A DNA stretch of 64,000 bases. It comes from Sipunculus nudus (lineage: Eukaryota; Annelida; Sipuncula; Golfingiida; Sipunculidae). The stretch covers positions 54,978,917 through 55,042,916 of the forward strand of contig CM049319.1 of the NCBI GenBank assembly GCA_026874595.1. The letters run 5' to 3'. The translations under genes were made by a program, and so were the position numbers. This document shows, in pieces, positions 25,295 to 38,256 of the stretch. Each line of letters begins with the position of its first letter. Position 1 is the stretch's first letter. The notes under the pieces were generated by a model that was not told where the DNA came from, ran no database searches, and was given only the letters and a program-made list of their open reading frames with translations.

Positions 25295-25534
25295 TTTCTG
25301 TATCTCTGACAGAAAAAGGATTATTTTATTCAGATGATATGACTTCTTTGGATGTGCATGCATAATGGTTTGTGGTTGATTATTAAAAAGTGCAATTGAT
25401 GTAATAGATTATAAAAGAAAATGACCAATCATTGATATGATCAGTTAATTGGCACACTACTAATGCCTACTTAATTGGAATAATTAAATCAATTAACAGA
25501 TTTAGCAACAGGCAATCAACCCATCCCTCTGTCA

Positions 25535-25735
25535 AATAACAGGGCACAAATCATAACTGTGATTAGGGTACAGGGAATTAAGACTTGACATGTCATGACA
25601 GGTCTTGTGTGAAGCACAAAATGAGGCCACTGAGACCTATATTCTTTTGAGTTTCTGAATTTGCTAATGAAGAAAACTTGATGGACAAACATTGCTTTGT
25701 TCAAGGGGATGACAAGTGTGAGTAAAATCATTCTT
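25535..25735 (+). repeat. Possible decayed family A fragment
   Basis: aacagggcacaaatcataactgtgattagg and gaggccactgagacctatattctttgag echo family A modules at 15057 and 37207. Divergence is high and no ends are visible. Confidence 0.35.
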
Positions 25736-26837
25736 TTTAAACCTTAATAATATTTTTCAGCTGGGCTTAAATAGTGAAATAAGACATAAACAAATATGAT
25801 TTATTAACTACATACAAAATCTGTCATTTTTCAAAACTAAATAAATAGAAAATTTAATTGATTAATTAATTAATCTTAAACCTAGTGTATCTTTTTCTTG
25901 CTTCCTGTTTCTACCTGGAAAAAAATGGTTAATAAAAAAAGGCTTTATTGAAAGTTTTACCCTGGGACAGTCATTCCAAGAAAAACTAAAGTAAAATACC
26001 CTTAACAACAAGCTGGTGATCACCTCCGACCAAGCAGGTGTTAGCAAGCGGCCAGACACGGCATGCATCTAAACATGTCAAGGAGACGAACTGCCTTGCT
26101 TGGAGGCTGAATAGTCTCCTTGCAGATGCCGCTTTTTACCACAGGGCTGTTTAAGTTATGCATGAGTTTTCTGACTGGCCCATGTCTGCATGGAGGTTGA
26201 ACACATTGTTGAGCTCCTGGCATGTCAGTGTGATAGTGGAGGGATTTCTAGTCCCTGATGCAGTCTGGAAGCTTACAGACCCAGCATGTCAGAACAGCAG
26301 CTTGCAGGCTCTTTAATATTCAACAGTCACAATTAATACTGAAACAAGCCATCACTTTGTGTACAAAATTTGTGTAATTTTTCAGTACAGGTAAAAAGTT
26401 GCTCTAATTTAATTGCACTTGATAATAATCCAAAGATTTCAATGGAAGATACAGAATTCTGTTTCAGACTAATTTGCAGTAGTTAAAGGGGCCCAATCAC
26501 CCATAAAGCATGTAGAGTTGACATGAAAAAAAAGCTTTTTTCTTTAAAAATAACCTCTACCTTCCAGAATATTGCCTTGAAGCCATTTGCTTTCTCCTGA
26601 AAAAGAGTGTTAAAAATTGTGAACTGGGTGCGATTGCAGGTGTCAACTTAAAACATTGCTTCAGGCCATGTGCTTCGCAGAGCCACAACACGTGCCAACC
26701 AGGAGATGCCCTGCCTGACTGGGCCAAAAAATTTAATACTTGTTCTCGCTAGCTGAAACACCACGTGTTGTCCCTCTTAATCAGACCTCTGGTCACGTAG
26801 CCTTGTTATGGTAAACAGACTCTGTGCTGGAATATTT

Positions 26838-27853
26838 TTTATGCCCCCGCCACAAAGTGGCCAGGGCATATAGTTTTCCCCATGTCCGTCATTCTGTCAT
26901 TCAGTCATTCCAAAATCAAACAGTTGTACGGACTTTTTTTCGCAATGCCTGCAGATATTGGCCTAATTATTTATGTGTGGGCAGATAATGACCAGTTACA
27001 GATCGAGTTTGTGTTTCGTCCCGGTTGACCTACTTTTGACCGTTTTACGGCTCCTGAACTTAGAAAATTTCATGAAAAATAGAAATTTTCATGACAAACA
27101 CACATGTACGGACTTATTTTCGCAATGCCTGCAGATATTTGCCTGATTTTTGGTGTGTAGGTAGATAATGACCAGTTACAGATCGAGTTTGCATTATGTC
27201 CTGATTGACATACTTTTGACTGTTTTACGGCTCCTTAACTTAGAAAATTTCATGAAAAATAGAAATTTTCATGACAAATACACATGTACGGACTTTTTTT
27301 CGCAATGCCTGTAGATATTGGCCTGAATTTTGGTGTGTGGGCAGATATTGACCAGAGTTCGCGTTTCGTCCCAGTTGACCTACTTTTGACCGTTTTACGG
27401 CTCTTGAACATAGAAAATTTCATGAAAAGTATAAATGTTCATGACAAATACACATGTACAGCCTTTTTTTCGCAATGCCTGCAGATATTGGCCTGATTTT
27501 TGGTGTGTAGGCAGATGATGACTAGTTACAAATCGAGTTCACGTTTCATCCCAGTTGACCTACTTTTGACCATATGACAGAGATCCTGAACATAGAAAAT
27601 TTCATGAAAGACAGAAATTTTTATGAAAAATGCACATGTATGGACTTTTTTTCACAATGCCTGCAGATACTGGCCTGATTTTTGGTGTGTCGCTTGATAA
27701 TGACCCGTTACAGATCAAGTTTGCATTTTGCCCTTGTTGACCTACTTTTGACCATACGACACCTCCCGAACTTAAACAAATTTTACAAAATTTAACAAAT
27801 GTTTCTAATTTGCCCCAGGCGGGGCATTCATGTCGTTCCGACACATCTAGTTT
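26838..27853 (+). mobile_element. Family D repeat with GCCCCCGCCAC terminus and internal 180-bp tandem array
   Basis: Left end tatgcccccgccacaaagtggcc; right end gccccaggcggggcattcatgtcg...catctagttta. The terminal GC-rich blocks are roughly complementary. The interior is a tandem array, listed separately. It lies inside the TTAA MITE at 26483-27937. No coding capacity. Confidence 0.65.
26925..27800 (+). repeat. Five-copy ~180-bp tandem array inside family D
   Basis: Units begin at GTACGGACTTTTTTTCGCAATGCC or variants at 26925, 27106, 27286, 27456 and 27638 (spacing 181, 180, 170, 182). Each unit carries GACCAGTTACAGATCGAGTT, TTGACCTACTTTTGACC and AGAAAATTTCATGAAA, with growing divergence in the last two. 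Confidence 0.85.
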
Positions 27854-28554
27854 ATGGAAAACATTTGTATAAAGCAAAACTGAACTGATAGTGTGAAAGA
27901 AAAGGGAATAATATTACTCCTGATCATGTCCCTTTATCAACAATGACCAGTTAACTTTTCTGACCAGTTGACTCTTTTGACCAGTTGACTGTAGTGACCG
28001 GTATACAGTAGTGACCAGTAACCATTCTAGTTTGTTTTTCTGACCTCAGCCAGGCTGGATTATCAGTCCATGTGCTGTAATCTGGGGCTGTCTATTTAAA
28101 GTCATGGGTATTGTTATAGAGGAACAGAGCAGACCAGCATTGATTGGACAGCGACCCCCCTGTTGGACACACTTTGTCTGCTGGTTCAGCTGACTGGCAT
28201 TGTGCTGTTGTCTGCTGTTACTGGTGCTGAGTAATCCATGTTACAGCCTCTGATTACAGCCCTGCATACAGACCAAGCAGCCCTTAATGGTTCTCCCTCA
28301 GATTGTCTTGGGGAGGTTTGTTTACCCAACTAGGATAACAAGATTTAGTCTCCTCCACTTGGCTGACTATTTTATATAATCTAAGACAGGACTGTTTGTA
28401 TTATTTCAGGGCTTCCACTGACTTCTGTATTTTCTCTATATTCTGGCGAGAAAAAGTCTCCAATAATTTACTATATTTTCCTGCATATATACCATAATCT
28501 CTTATATTTTCCTAGATTTTTAACTGCATTATCTTTTCTCATAAATATATAATT

Positions 28555-31187
28555 TTTAGCTCAGCTGACTATAAGTCATCTATAAGTCATGAGCTATAGT
28601 CATGGTCCATTGTCCGTCATCCGTCCGTCCGTCCGTCCGTAGATGTGGCATGTTTTGAAACCGTAAGACCTAGGAATCCAAAATTCAGCATAATGTTAGA
28701 TGTCCCCAAGATCTCCTACCAAGCCGAAAACTGGGTCTTTGCAACTTTGTTCCTTTGAGAAATAAAAGAAAAACCTCAATTTTTTATTAAAAACCTATTG
28801 TTACACTTCAGGACTGCCTAATATCAAAACCACTCATCTGTTTTTCCTCATATTTACCATAGTTATTCCTCTATATAGTTCCTATGTACATGCCAAAAAT
28901 TATGTCTGTATTATAAAAATTTAAAAAGTAATGGGCCCAAACATAATGCATTGTGTAAAAAATCAGGAAAGATATTTGATCACTTAACACAAAATATGTT
29001 AAAGCTATAAACTTTTTTTCCAGTAATATAACTTTAATTAATCAAAATTAAATTGTATACCCAAAATTAGATCAAAATCTTTTAAATTTTTTAAAATATT
29101 AACAAAAATAAAAAATTGGTACCTTAAATTTTGCCCAACTTTGACCATGGCACGTTTTTTTCCTGCAAGTACTGTGGATTTAATTTTCACAGCATGTTTT
29201 TTTTAGCATGTTTGTAAACACCAAAAATTTGAAACCAGTTGATCAAAAACTGTAGATTTTATTCAAGCTTTTAAGCACCATGTAACATATTGTTTACATC
29301 AAGCTGGTGTCATGCAGTTTGCAAGTGCTCAGCTCCCCAGCTTCAGCTCTCAGTTCCTAAAATTTGGCATACAATTAGATGTCTCAAAAATCCCCTACCA
29401 TGCCAAGAATTTGATCACTAGGACTTAATACCTTCGAGATATTAATGAAAAACTTCATTTTTCCATTAAAAACCCATTGTTACACTTCAAGACTGCCTAA
29501 TATCAAAACAACTGATCTGACTTTAATCATATATAATATACATATTTTTCTAAATATTCTCTATGCACATGCCAGAAATGATTTCAGTATTGCGTAATTG
29601 TTTTAAGTTATGGGCCCAAACATAATGCACTTTGTAAAAAATCAAGAAATATATTTACTCCCTTGACAAGAGGATTGCTGAAGCTAGAGATTTTTTGTCA
29701 GGGATGTAACATTATTTAATCAGGATTCAATTGAATACCCAAAATTAGTTCTGAATTTTTCAAATTTTATAAGTTATTAGTATAAATATAAAATTAGTAC
29801 CTTAAATTTTGCCCAACTTTGACCATGGCATGTTTGTTTCCTGTGAGTACTGTTGATATAATTTTCATATCATGCACACATAAAGATTTCAGCTTTTTAG
29901 TTTGAAAAGCTGAAAGAAATTGGCCAAAAATTGTAGCTTTTATTAATGTTTTTATGAGACCATGTTAGACCTTGGCTCTCTGTAGCACCTCTTGAGTCAC
30001 CTGTATGTTGAACTTTCAGCAAATTATGCATGCTTGAGGTGAGACATAAACTGGGGCGTCCAGGCAGCTTATTATATAATGGCCAGCCACAGTTGATCCA
30101 GGTGTCCAACCCAACTCATCTAGTAGTTTTAACCAACAACATAACAATAAACAATTAATTAATAAATTTTTATTGGTTTTTAATAACAAATTAAAGAAAT
30201 ATAGAAAAGGAATTTGTTAGTTGATAATAACAGGAAATTAACTTGCAGTTACCGATGATATAAGAATCTTGTATCGATGGATAGAATGTCATGTATTCCA
30301 AATAACACCATGCAGTCACCTATGGTATTTTTCAGTTCAATTTTAATGATAAAAAAGTAAATCATATTATTCATTACTAATCATTAGGGATCATATGAAG
30401 GAAATTAATGATAGACAAAGATGCAGTTGATAATATTAGTCTAGATTCCTACTGTGTCTAGTGTGTACATTGATGTGAAATTAGTCCAAAATGAATATAT
30501 TACATTTTTTTTTAATATAAATAAAAGCCATAAAACCAGGTACTTATGATCATTATTTAAATGTGTGAATTTTGTATATTCTGGATTCTCAACATCATTG
30601 TTTGGTTAAAACTGAATAAATACCAGACATGGTGCGAATACTTTGCAATTGTATTTAAACACGAATATGAATATGTACTCCATTATAAAATTTCTTTCAT
30701 AAGAATGGGAATTCAGGTAAAAATGAAAGTATATGAATACCAGTGCCAATATTTTCATAATGTATTAATGAATGCATTCATGAATATATTCTTTAATATT
30801 ATTTTAATAATCATTTCAGTCATATTTTATTTGAAAAAATCATACTATTCTCTTATTATTTTTAATAAAAATTATATTTAGGACAATATTTGTAATTTTT
30901 TAATAAATAGTTAAACTCTTATATTATATGTTCTGCTTATATTAGTTATATGGCCAAGTCAAAATCTGTGTGACAATTCCACTCCATTTGTTAATGAAAT
31001 AAATGAAATTAATCCTCTTTCCTGTCTCCAAAGGTACTATCAAAATCATACATAAGCTAAACAACAACAACTCATTATACAGCTTATTTTTATTACCATA
31101 TAAAACCAGCATGTGCCTCATTTTTAAATCATATTTTTTTATCATATATATTAGCTGAGTGCCGTGACCCATAGGACCCTTGTTTTA
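28555..31187 (+). mobile_element. Element E, copy 1 (two internal units)
   Basis: Begins tttttagctcagctgactataagtcat...ccgtccgtccgt and ends agctgagtgccgtgacccataggaccc. The interior has two diverged repeats of about 674 bp starting at gcataatgttagatgtccccaag (about 28690) and ggcatacaattagatgtctcaaa (about 29368), then a unique AT-rich 3' part. Nearly collinear with 39238-43247 apart from two missing units. No protein of note. Confidence 0.78.
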
Positions 31188-32002
31188 ACTGCATAATCTT
31201 GTTTCTGAAATATAACTCATTACTAAATAATTATTGACATACAAACATACTAACATTGAAAACATACAGCTCTTATGTAGAACTTTACATGTCAATTGCA
31301 GTCATACAAGTACACCTCTCTAAACCATTTAAACAGATTTGAAGAATCTGCTTGTAGAACTTATTGTCATTGTAAGTAAACAAGTAAAACATGATGCTGT
31401 AGTGAAAAATCTTATATTTTCCTTTTATTTTTGGCTGAAATTTCTATAATCTCCTATACTTTAGTCCTTAAGTGCACCTATAAAATTTCTTCAGGTGCTT
31501 GTTGGGAGCTCTGTTATATTTGCTGTTGATTATTATTTTTGTTTTCAATTAATCTCCATGATTTACTAATTAATTAATATTATTTATTTCATAAATTCCC
31601 CTCCCACTTGCAGGTGGAGCGGACCTGATTTTGCATGTAAAAGAACCAAAAGTTCAGTTTTCACCAAGCAGGGCTTGACATTAACAGTTAACAGCTTGCC
31701 TGGGCAAGTGAAAGTTCCAAAAATAGTAGTTTGACAACTAGAAGTCACCTCCTTGCCTGATTGGGTAAGTTGGTCCAACATAAATTTTTACCTGAGGCAT
31801 GAAAAAGGATCTTTGTGTTCTTGAATACAACCAAAAATATTTATAGGGCAAGTAAAAATTGATGTTGGCAAGTGAAAGCTAGATGTTACTTGCCCGGCTT
31901 ACTTTCAAAAGTTAATGTTGAGCCCTGCCAAGAAACTCAACTTTTCATCTAAATCCTGTTTTATTAAAGAGCCCCCTACCTAGTGCATTGCACTCGTAAC
32001 AT

Positions 32003-32400
32003 GAATATAACCTAGTTTGCTGCACTCACAACATGTGAAGGGTCCATGGGGACATCATTTCTACCTGACCTTTTTGTATGAAGTTCTAAACGGTTGCCTA
32101 ATGCCAGGTCTGAAATGTCTGCTTTGTCCTACATGGCATGTTGTTGTTTTCCGAAGCACATATTTACCTAGTTTGTAAAATGACAAAATAGCTGTTCAAA
32201 ATGGCAAAGTTTATGGTAAATACTGATAATTCTGTCCTACACCCAGTTCCATTTTTAGCATACAAGTTTCAAAGTCACGACAAATATGTCAGATACATGG
32301 TTTTCTAGCAGAGTTAAATAAAATAAGAAACCTTTGATAGGTATGTTCAATTCTCACTACAAGTTATGAATGAACTTTTAACTATATACAAACAGCATAT
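32003..32400 (+). repeat. Family G repeat, copy 1
   Basis: Closely similar to 35581-35955: ggtctgaaatgtctgctttgtcctacatggc, aatagctgttcaaaatggcaaagtttatggtaaat, gtttcaaagtcacgacaaatatgtcagatacatggttttctagc, cctttgataggtatgttcaattctcactacaag. Noncoding; family not recognised. Confidence 0.75.
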
Positions 32401-32511
32401 TGTGGTTAATGACATCAAACACATGGCCAGAAACAAAACTCTTAACCTGTTAAATTTATGGCAGACCAGTATAGCCTCTTCCTTATCTCTGCATCATATT
32501 GCAGAATATAA

Positions 32512-32880
32512 GATGTAGCCTAGAGTAGTGGTCAAACCCTTGGACTACACAGCACAAGGTCCTTGATTCAAACCTTGCTGGTGGCTCAATGGCAGATGGT
32601 GAAATCTCATTGGAATCTCAGAGATTCAACCTAGTGTCTTAATGACAGGTGTTGACTTGTGTATTATACCCAGCTCCATGCATGTAAAACCTGAAAATCA
32701 GATAACATATCATCCTAATCATTAGGTAAACTTCATCCTCATTCAATAGACAGTGCCACCAACAGACCACAGACATACCCATCCTGAAAAAAAAGACAGA
32801 CCCATACAGTGCATAGGACCATAAGTTCAGCAAGGCACAGGGAGGTGGCATGACCTGTCTTGTCTCATTACATTGAGCCA
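32512..32880 (+). mobile_element. tRNA-derived SINE with body
   Basis: tRNA-like head with A-box region GTAGCCTAGAGTAGTGG (32515-32531) and B-box-like TGATTCAAACC (32564-32574). A conserved-looking body follows (acaggtgttgacttgtgtattatacccagctccatgcatgtaaaacctg). Noncoding. Confidence 0.5.
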
Positions 32881-33026
32881 GGGCTTGTCCAGTTCAGTGC
32901 TGCCATCTACAGGCTAATTTTTACAACTGAATGTTTGTGAATCTTAATTAAGTTACCTGATACATTACATGCACAGCTGTAAGTGTGTCTCACACTCAGG
33001 ACATCTGTTCCTGCATGTTGTTAAAT

Positions 33027-33497
33027 TTAAAGGGGCCTAATCACCTATCACACCTTTATAAACTAAAGGCAGTCCCTTGGAGCTTTAATAAAAATAGGCC
33101 AGAAAACATGGATATAACCACATACAGGCTGCTTGATTTGATTATATCAATGTGTTAATTATATATGGAAGCCCACCAAAATAATCAGAACAAATCACCA
33201 AAGGCATCTGGCGGCATGTCAGGTAAGCCAGAGCTTTGTAAATGGCATTTTGCAACAAGTGACCTTTTTACCTCCACATTTATGCAACCTTCCACCTTAG
33301 GTTACATGCTTTTCACATTTGTCAACATTTTTAATGTTTACAGACACATTGTTTTTAAACAAGTTCATACATCTTCAGGGAGGAATTATGAGAACTTTTC
33401 ATAACCACAATTAATCTCAGATCTTTAATATATACACAGAGCAAGCCTGAAAACACATAAATTCTTTTTCAAAAGGTAGGGGACTGGGCAGCTTTAA
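33027..33497 (+). mobile_element. TTAA-flanked MITE, second subtype
   Basis: TTAA at 33027-33030 and 33494-33497. Left end TTAAAGGGGCCTAATCACC; right end, reverse-complemented, TTAAAGCTGCCCAGTCCCCT. The ends resemble the other TTAA MITEs here but the interior does not clearly match them. No coding capacity. Confidence 0.55.
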
Positions 33498-34192
33498 TGA
33501 GTAATGGTAGACTTAAGTAAAAGGCAGAGCATGCCAATGCATGTGTCTGTAAATGTCTAGTCAGTTTAAAAACCATGCTCAGACATTTTCACTGATAAAA
33601 AATAAATCCCTTATAATTTTTTTTAATAGTTCATATGTTACCTTGCCTACAAACAAACAGACCGCAAAACAACCCTAAAAATGACACAGGTGAAAATGTC
33701 CTCTATTTAAAACTTACAAACCTAGCTGATACATGTTCTACAATCATGTTCCTGAATGCTTTGGTATATTGAACAGTTGAATGCATGCTTAAATTCACAC
33801 ACCATGACTTTAAAAGACCCAAATACTAATTTCATGGACATGTATTTACAGAAGGAGAAGTTCCTGAACTTGGTACTAAAAATATATAGATATTAAAAGA
33901 CAATACCGAACTGCTCTTATCCAGATGTCTTACTGAAATTTTTAAGATTTGGAGGTGGTTCTAGAAAGCGTTATTCTGCCCTTAACTTTGTCAATTGTCC
34001 CCTTGCTACCAAACCCTGCCCAAAGATAGCTTCAGGTCTGGACCCAGTCTTCTAAGTACCTTCATGCTGCATCCCTGTGCCCTGATTTAACCCTAACAGG
34101 CTTGTTTCTTGGAAACTCGTGGGTGCTACCATTTTGCCTACATACAAAAACACACGTAATTGTGTTAAAATTTGGGGTATACCGCTAGTTAC

Positions 34193-34401
34193 TACGCTCC
34201 CGAGGCAGCGGAAATCTTGCGCTTCTATCACCGTCCAGTTGTTTACGTGCTTTTATTCACAGATTGCTGATTTTCTCAGATAGAAATTCTTTAGTCTAGA
34301 TGTAATTTACTTTCAAGTTTATTCAATCAAAGTTAACAATAACAAATGTCCAAAATATATATATTGATAGTTTTCCCTATTTTCCACTTAACTGATTCTG
34401 T

Positions 34402-34438
<37 letters not shown>

Positions 34439-35549
34439 GTTAACTCCTGTCAGTATTCCTGTCTCTCCTCTCTCTCCTAGCTCTCTAACTATTCGAATCT
34501 CCTCTCTTCAGCTCTGACCTTAACTGTCTGGTTCAGTAACCAGTATCTCTATTTATACATTTGAACAAAATAATAATTGCAATTAAGGAATTTCTTACAG
34601 CATTAATACAAGACATAGTGTGTAATACATTCAACACCTTTCTTGCCCTCCTGTGAAAACCTAAATCTAAACTGTTAATTAATTAGTTTTATCTGTGCCT
34701 GTAACTTTAAGAGTAAACCCAGTCAAATGCATGAACATGCTTATTAATGAATTCTCTGTGAACACTTATCAAAGGGCTGGCAGTTAAATAATAAACTGAA
34801 TTGTAATTAGAAAGTTATCCTGCACAGAAGTCTGCTAAATAACTGTTTCATTCCATAAGACTGATCACCTTATAAAATCTAATGACAATTGGTAAAATAT
34901 AATGATTTGAATTATTATAAAATTATCACACTGGTGATACTTCTAAAGAAGCAACTGATTTTCACGCTGCCAGCTTTGATCGTTTATGATATATTTAGAC
35001 ACCAGATGGCGGTTCATTGTCCACTGAAATAAATGTGCGTACGATGTGACAAGCAGCCAATCAGATGCCAATGAACAAACACTCGACAGGCATCCTGGCT
35101 CTGCCCATTGCTCGCATCATGGACCGGTTGGATTATGACATTATGACTGTGTTAGCGTAGCCATGTATCTGTTTTCCGCAGAACTGAAACAAGCCAGCGA
35201 GGTGTGCACGCAGCCTTTGTTGTTATGTTACGTTTGAATTACATCTCACCGGCCGAGCATCCTATGTGCCCAAGGCCCTAAGCAAACCACGTCAGGGGCA
35301 ATTCTCTCTGAGCCTGTGGCCTGTTCAGACGGTTACGCGGGGGCGATGAGCTGTCACTCAAAACGATTAAACATGATTGGCTCCGTTTATTCCTCGCTTG
35401 GCTTTGTCTTCCAGCACAAGGTCTCATCTGATTGGACAAAAATACAGTGCTCCCCTCTGGTGTAGCAATTCAGGATACGAGGTCATAACAAACAGCGCCT
35501 TACGATATAGGTAGTGGCCCTATCGGTAAAGCGCTGTGTAAAGAGCGTA
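34193..35549. mobile_element. hAT-like nonautonomous element, copy 1, interrupted by another transposon
   Basis: Ends TACGCTC...GAGCGTA (7-bp TIR) flanked by 8-bp CTAGTTAC at 34185-34192 and 35550-35557. Over its two outer parts it is clearly similar to 44785-45470 (for example gaggcagcggaaatctt, aagaagcaactgattttcacgctg, gacaggcatcctggct, caaggtctcatctgattgg). A 714-bp insert near the left end accounts for most of the length difference. No ORF of note. Confidence 0.8.
34226..34939. mobile_element. 714-bp TIR element nested in hAT-like copy 1
   Basis: Ends TATCACC...GGTGATA; flanked by CTTC at 34222-34225 and 34940-34943. Removing it restores gcgcttctaaagaagcaac, which is what the uninterrupted copy reads at 44813-44831 (acgcttctaaagaagcaac). 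The interior includes a (TCTG/TC)n run at about 34403-34440. Superfamily uncertain. Confidence 0.72.
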
Positions 35550-35580
35550 CTAGTTACATACTAAGATAATATACACTCGT

Positions 35581-35955
35581 GACACTAATATCATCTAGTG
35601 TTTTGCACTCACGACACGTGAAAGGTCCATTTTGACATCATATCTTCCTGACCTAATGTATTAAAGTTGTAAACTTTCCATGAAATGCCGGGTCTGAAAT
35701 GTTTGCTTTGTCCTACACGGCTTGTTGTTGTTTTCTCAATCACATACTTACCCAGTTTTAAAAAAATGAAGAAATAGCCGTTCAAAATAGCAAAGTTTAT
35801 GGTAAATGATGATAATCCTGTCTTACACCCGAACCATTTTAGCATAAAAGTTTCAAAGTCACGACAAATATGTCAGATACATGGTTTTCTAGCGGAGTTG
35901 AATAAAATAAGACACCTTTGATAGGTATGTTTGATTCTCACTACAAGTCAAGATT
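35581..35955 (+). repeat. Family G repeat, copy 2
   Basis: Same family and orientation as 32003-32400. It starts about 25 bp after the right target duplication of the hAT-like element at 34193-35549. No terminal repeats or ORF recognised. Confidence 0.75.
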
Positions 35956-36069
35956 TATCTTTTTTTAACTACACTGGATGGAAGTACATAGAAGAAACAG
36001 GTGACAGGAACCAATCATTTCAGAGTTTATTTAGATCACCTCTAAATAGATCGCCTAGGATATGATTAG

Positions 36070-36122
36070 ATATATATATATATCTATATATATATATATA
36101 TATATATATAAATATAAATAAA

Positions 36123-36201
<79 letters not shown>
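36070..36201. repeat. (TA)n microsatellite, imperfect then perfect
   Basis: TA dinucleotides with a few C/A interruptions up to about 36125, then an uninterrupted run to 36201. Confidence 0.97.
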
Positions 36202-36205
<4 letters not shown>

Positions 36206-36231
36206 ACAAAGACAAATTGCTCAGGGGAAAA

Positions 36232-36312
36232 CATTGGGCCGATCCCGGTTTCGAACCCATGTTGGTGTCGCACAAGTCTGGCATAACAACCCCTTTGCTA
36301 GCAAAGCAAGCT
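36232..36312 (-). mobile_element. tRNA-like SINE head, minus strand
   Basis: On the minus strand A-box-like TAGCAAAGGGG (about 36300-36290) and a near-perfect B-box GGTTCGAAACC (36257-36247). It lies next to the TA microsatellite ending at 36201. I could not fold it into a cloverleaf by eye, so a SINE is preferred to a tRNA gene. Confidence 0.45.
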
Positions 36313-36359
36313 TCACTTGCAAAACAGTTTAGTCTGCTTTTATGTCATCCCATAACACA

Positions 36360-37553
36360 CCCCTTATTAAGACCCATATTCTTCAAGCTGTAGTGCTTTG
36401 AAGTAACCCCAAGAACAACTAAAGTTGATACAAAAGCTCCTGTATCTCAACAAATAGTTCATTGATTGCCATGATTCTTTGCAGGCATATTCATCACAGA
36501 GTGTTTCATCAATTCCTGCTGACTGGTGGTGCCACCTGTATTTTTTTAATTTTTTTTAATGATTTTTTTTCTATTTTTGAGACTTTAAAAGATGCAGTCA
36601 TCTGTTAACACGGCACAAAAAGTTGGACCCAGAATCTTCTATCTTGACATGCTGGGAGGTCAATAAAAATATCTCTGTGAAAACCAGAAATTAGATCTGT
36701 GTTAAGCATATGTGAGCTATGGGGCTCAGTAGACCCCCAAAGAATAACTTAAAATTGGATACAAAAACTGTAGTATCTCAACAATTTGTGCATTGATTGC
36801 CATGATTCTTTGCATGCATATTCATCATGGAGTGTTTCATCAGTTCTTGCAGACTGGTGGTGCCATCCAGATTTTTTTCCAATTTTTATGATTTTCTCTC
36901 TATTTTTGAGACCTTCAAAGATGTGGTTGTTTGTTAACAGGGCAAGGTCAATGAAAAATATCCTTGGAAACCTGAAATAAGGTCTCTGTTACCCATATTC
37001 TCTGAGCTATCGGGCACTCCTAGCATAATTGAAAATTGCAGGGCACAAATTATAACCACTGGCCCTAGAATCTTCTAACTTAAAATCCAGGGAGGTGCAT
37101 GAAAAGTCTCCTTCAAAACATGAAATAAGGTCTCTGTTACTCATATTCTATGAGCAATAGGGCTTGTAAGCACACCCTAGAATATTTGGAAATTTGATAC
37201 CAAAGTAGGGCACAAATCATAACCATTGGACCCAGAATCTTCTCACTTGGCATCCTGAGAGTACCTCAAAAGTTCTCCCCTCAAAACCTGAAATTGGGTC
37301 ACTGTGACCTATATTCTCAGAGTTTTGGGGTATGTTTGAGCATCCTAGAAGTAATGAGTTCCTGCCTAAGTTCCTCAGGAAAGGCAGGTTGGATTGTCAT
37401 CAAATTTGGTGTGCAAATGGGTCTTGATGAACTTGAGCTAATATGCATGAATGATGATGCCGCCTTTATTATCGTTATTAGTTTCCTGTGCAAGGACATA
37501 TTGTCAACATGTCAGTCGGCTGAACGTCATGACCAATGGGTCACTTGTTATAC
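36360..37553 (+). mobile_element. Family A repeat with two to three tandem modules
   Basis: Repeated blocks caacaaatagttcattgattgccatgattctttgc and gagtgtttcatcarttcytg at about 36441-36520 and 36778-36850, and gggcacaaa...cataaccattgga..cagaatcttct modules at 36615, 37041 and 37207. The same modules occur at 15057-15320. It ends with ggctgaacgtcatgaccaatgggtcacttgtt, a diverged form of the A/B/E terminus. Confidence 0.6.
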
Positions 37554-38256
37554 ATCTGCTGGATGCATGGAAGTTTAATGTTGTTGTCGATGTTGGCTTG
37601 TTTGCCTATTAGCAACTTTATTCCAGTGTTTCATTTCTTCTGTGAGGGAGTAGCTGGCCAATGTCACAACTGATGTCAGTCAGACTGCTCCACCCCTAAT
37701 TGATCTTAGATGTTGATATTTATTCATAATGACATTAAAATGTTCTTAATAATCAGCATGGATATGGTTGCAATATTCTTTCAATACATTCACATCAGTA
37801 TTACGTCTGTTTAAATTGCAGTGGATAATGGACATGTTGATTCAAAACAGATTTCTTAAATTGGTGCAAAAAGAGCAGGTTTGGATTGCTGCATGAACAA
37901 TTGTTTCATGTTGATGATGGATTCAAACCATTTAGCCATTTGCTCAGTGAAAAGGCTGAGTATAATAGAAATGCTCAGGAAGACAAATTTAATATTCACA
38001 ATGTCTCCTTAAATACCAAGTAATCTGGAAAATGTAAAAATGCATGAAACAGATATTCTAGATGAAACTTTTTTTCAGTGGATAATATGGAACTAACTTG
38101 AAATGAAAATTGTTTTTTCTATGCACCTGAGACTAGCCGTGCCTGTGGTATTACTGAAATGACTACGTGTGACTACATCAATGCTGTTTATATAAGGAGA
38201 TGCGCCACTTTGCTGAGGCAACAGTGTTTAATCAATGACTATTTCTCTCGTTTCAG

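Larger units (their letters stand above)
26483..27937 (+). mobile_element. TTAA MITE interrupted by a family D repeat
   Basis: The left end TTAAAGGGGCCCAATCACCC and the right end ATCATGTCCCTTTAT match the two ends of the intact copy at 1330-1701 in opposite orientation. The shared internal segment CTTGTTATGGTAAACAGACT also occurs at 48806-48825. The two halves are separated by the family D element at about 26838-27853; its removal restores an order like that of the intact copy (gctgg...ggaaaac...aaagcaaaactgaac). Confidence 0.65.
14443..38256 (+). other. Intron a-b of the CECR2-like gene (about 23.8 kb)
   Basis: Bounded by donor GAAAAG|gtaaga and acceptor tctctcgtttcag|CTT. It is filled largely by the mobile elements and repeats listed separately. 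The stretches 17690-18420, 19920-20700, 20910-24780, 25740-26480, 27940-28550, 31190-32000 and 37560-38256 show no gene, only AT-rich noncoding sequence with short simple repeats (for example a 21-bp duplication at about 23703-23741 and a G tract at 20282-20292). Its length assumes exons a and b belong to one transcript. Confidence 0.5.

Noticed and set aside
36232-36312. A tRNA gene on the minus strand
   Set aside because: The B-box is good, but acceptor and anticodon stems could not be formed by eye. A SINE head is simpler.
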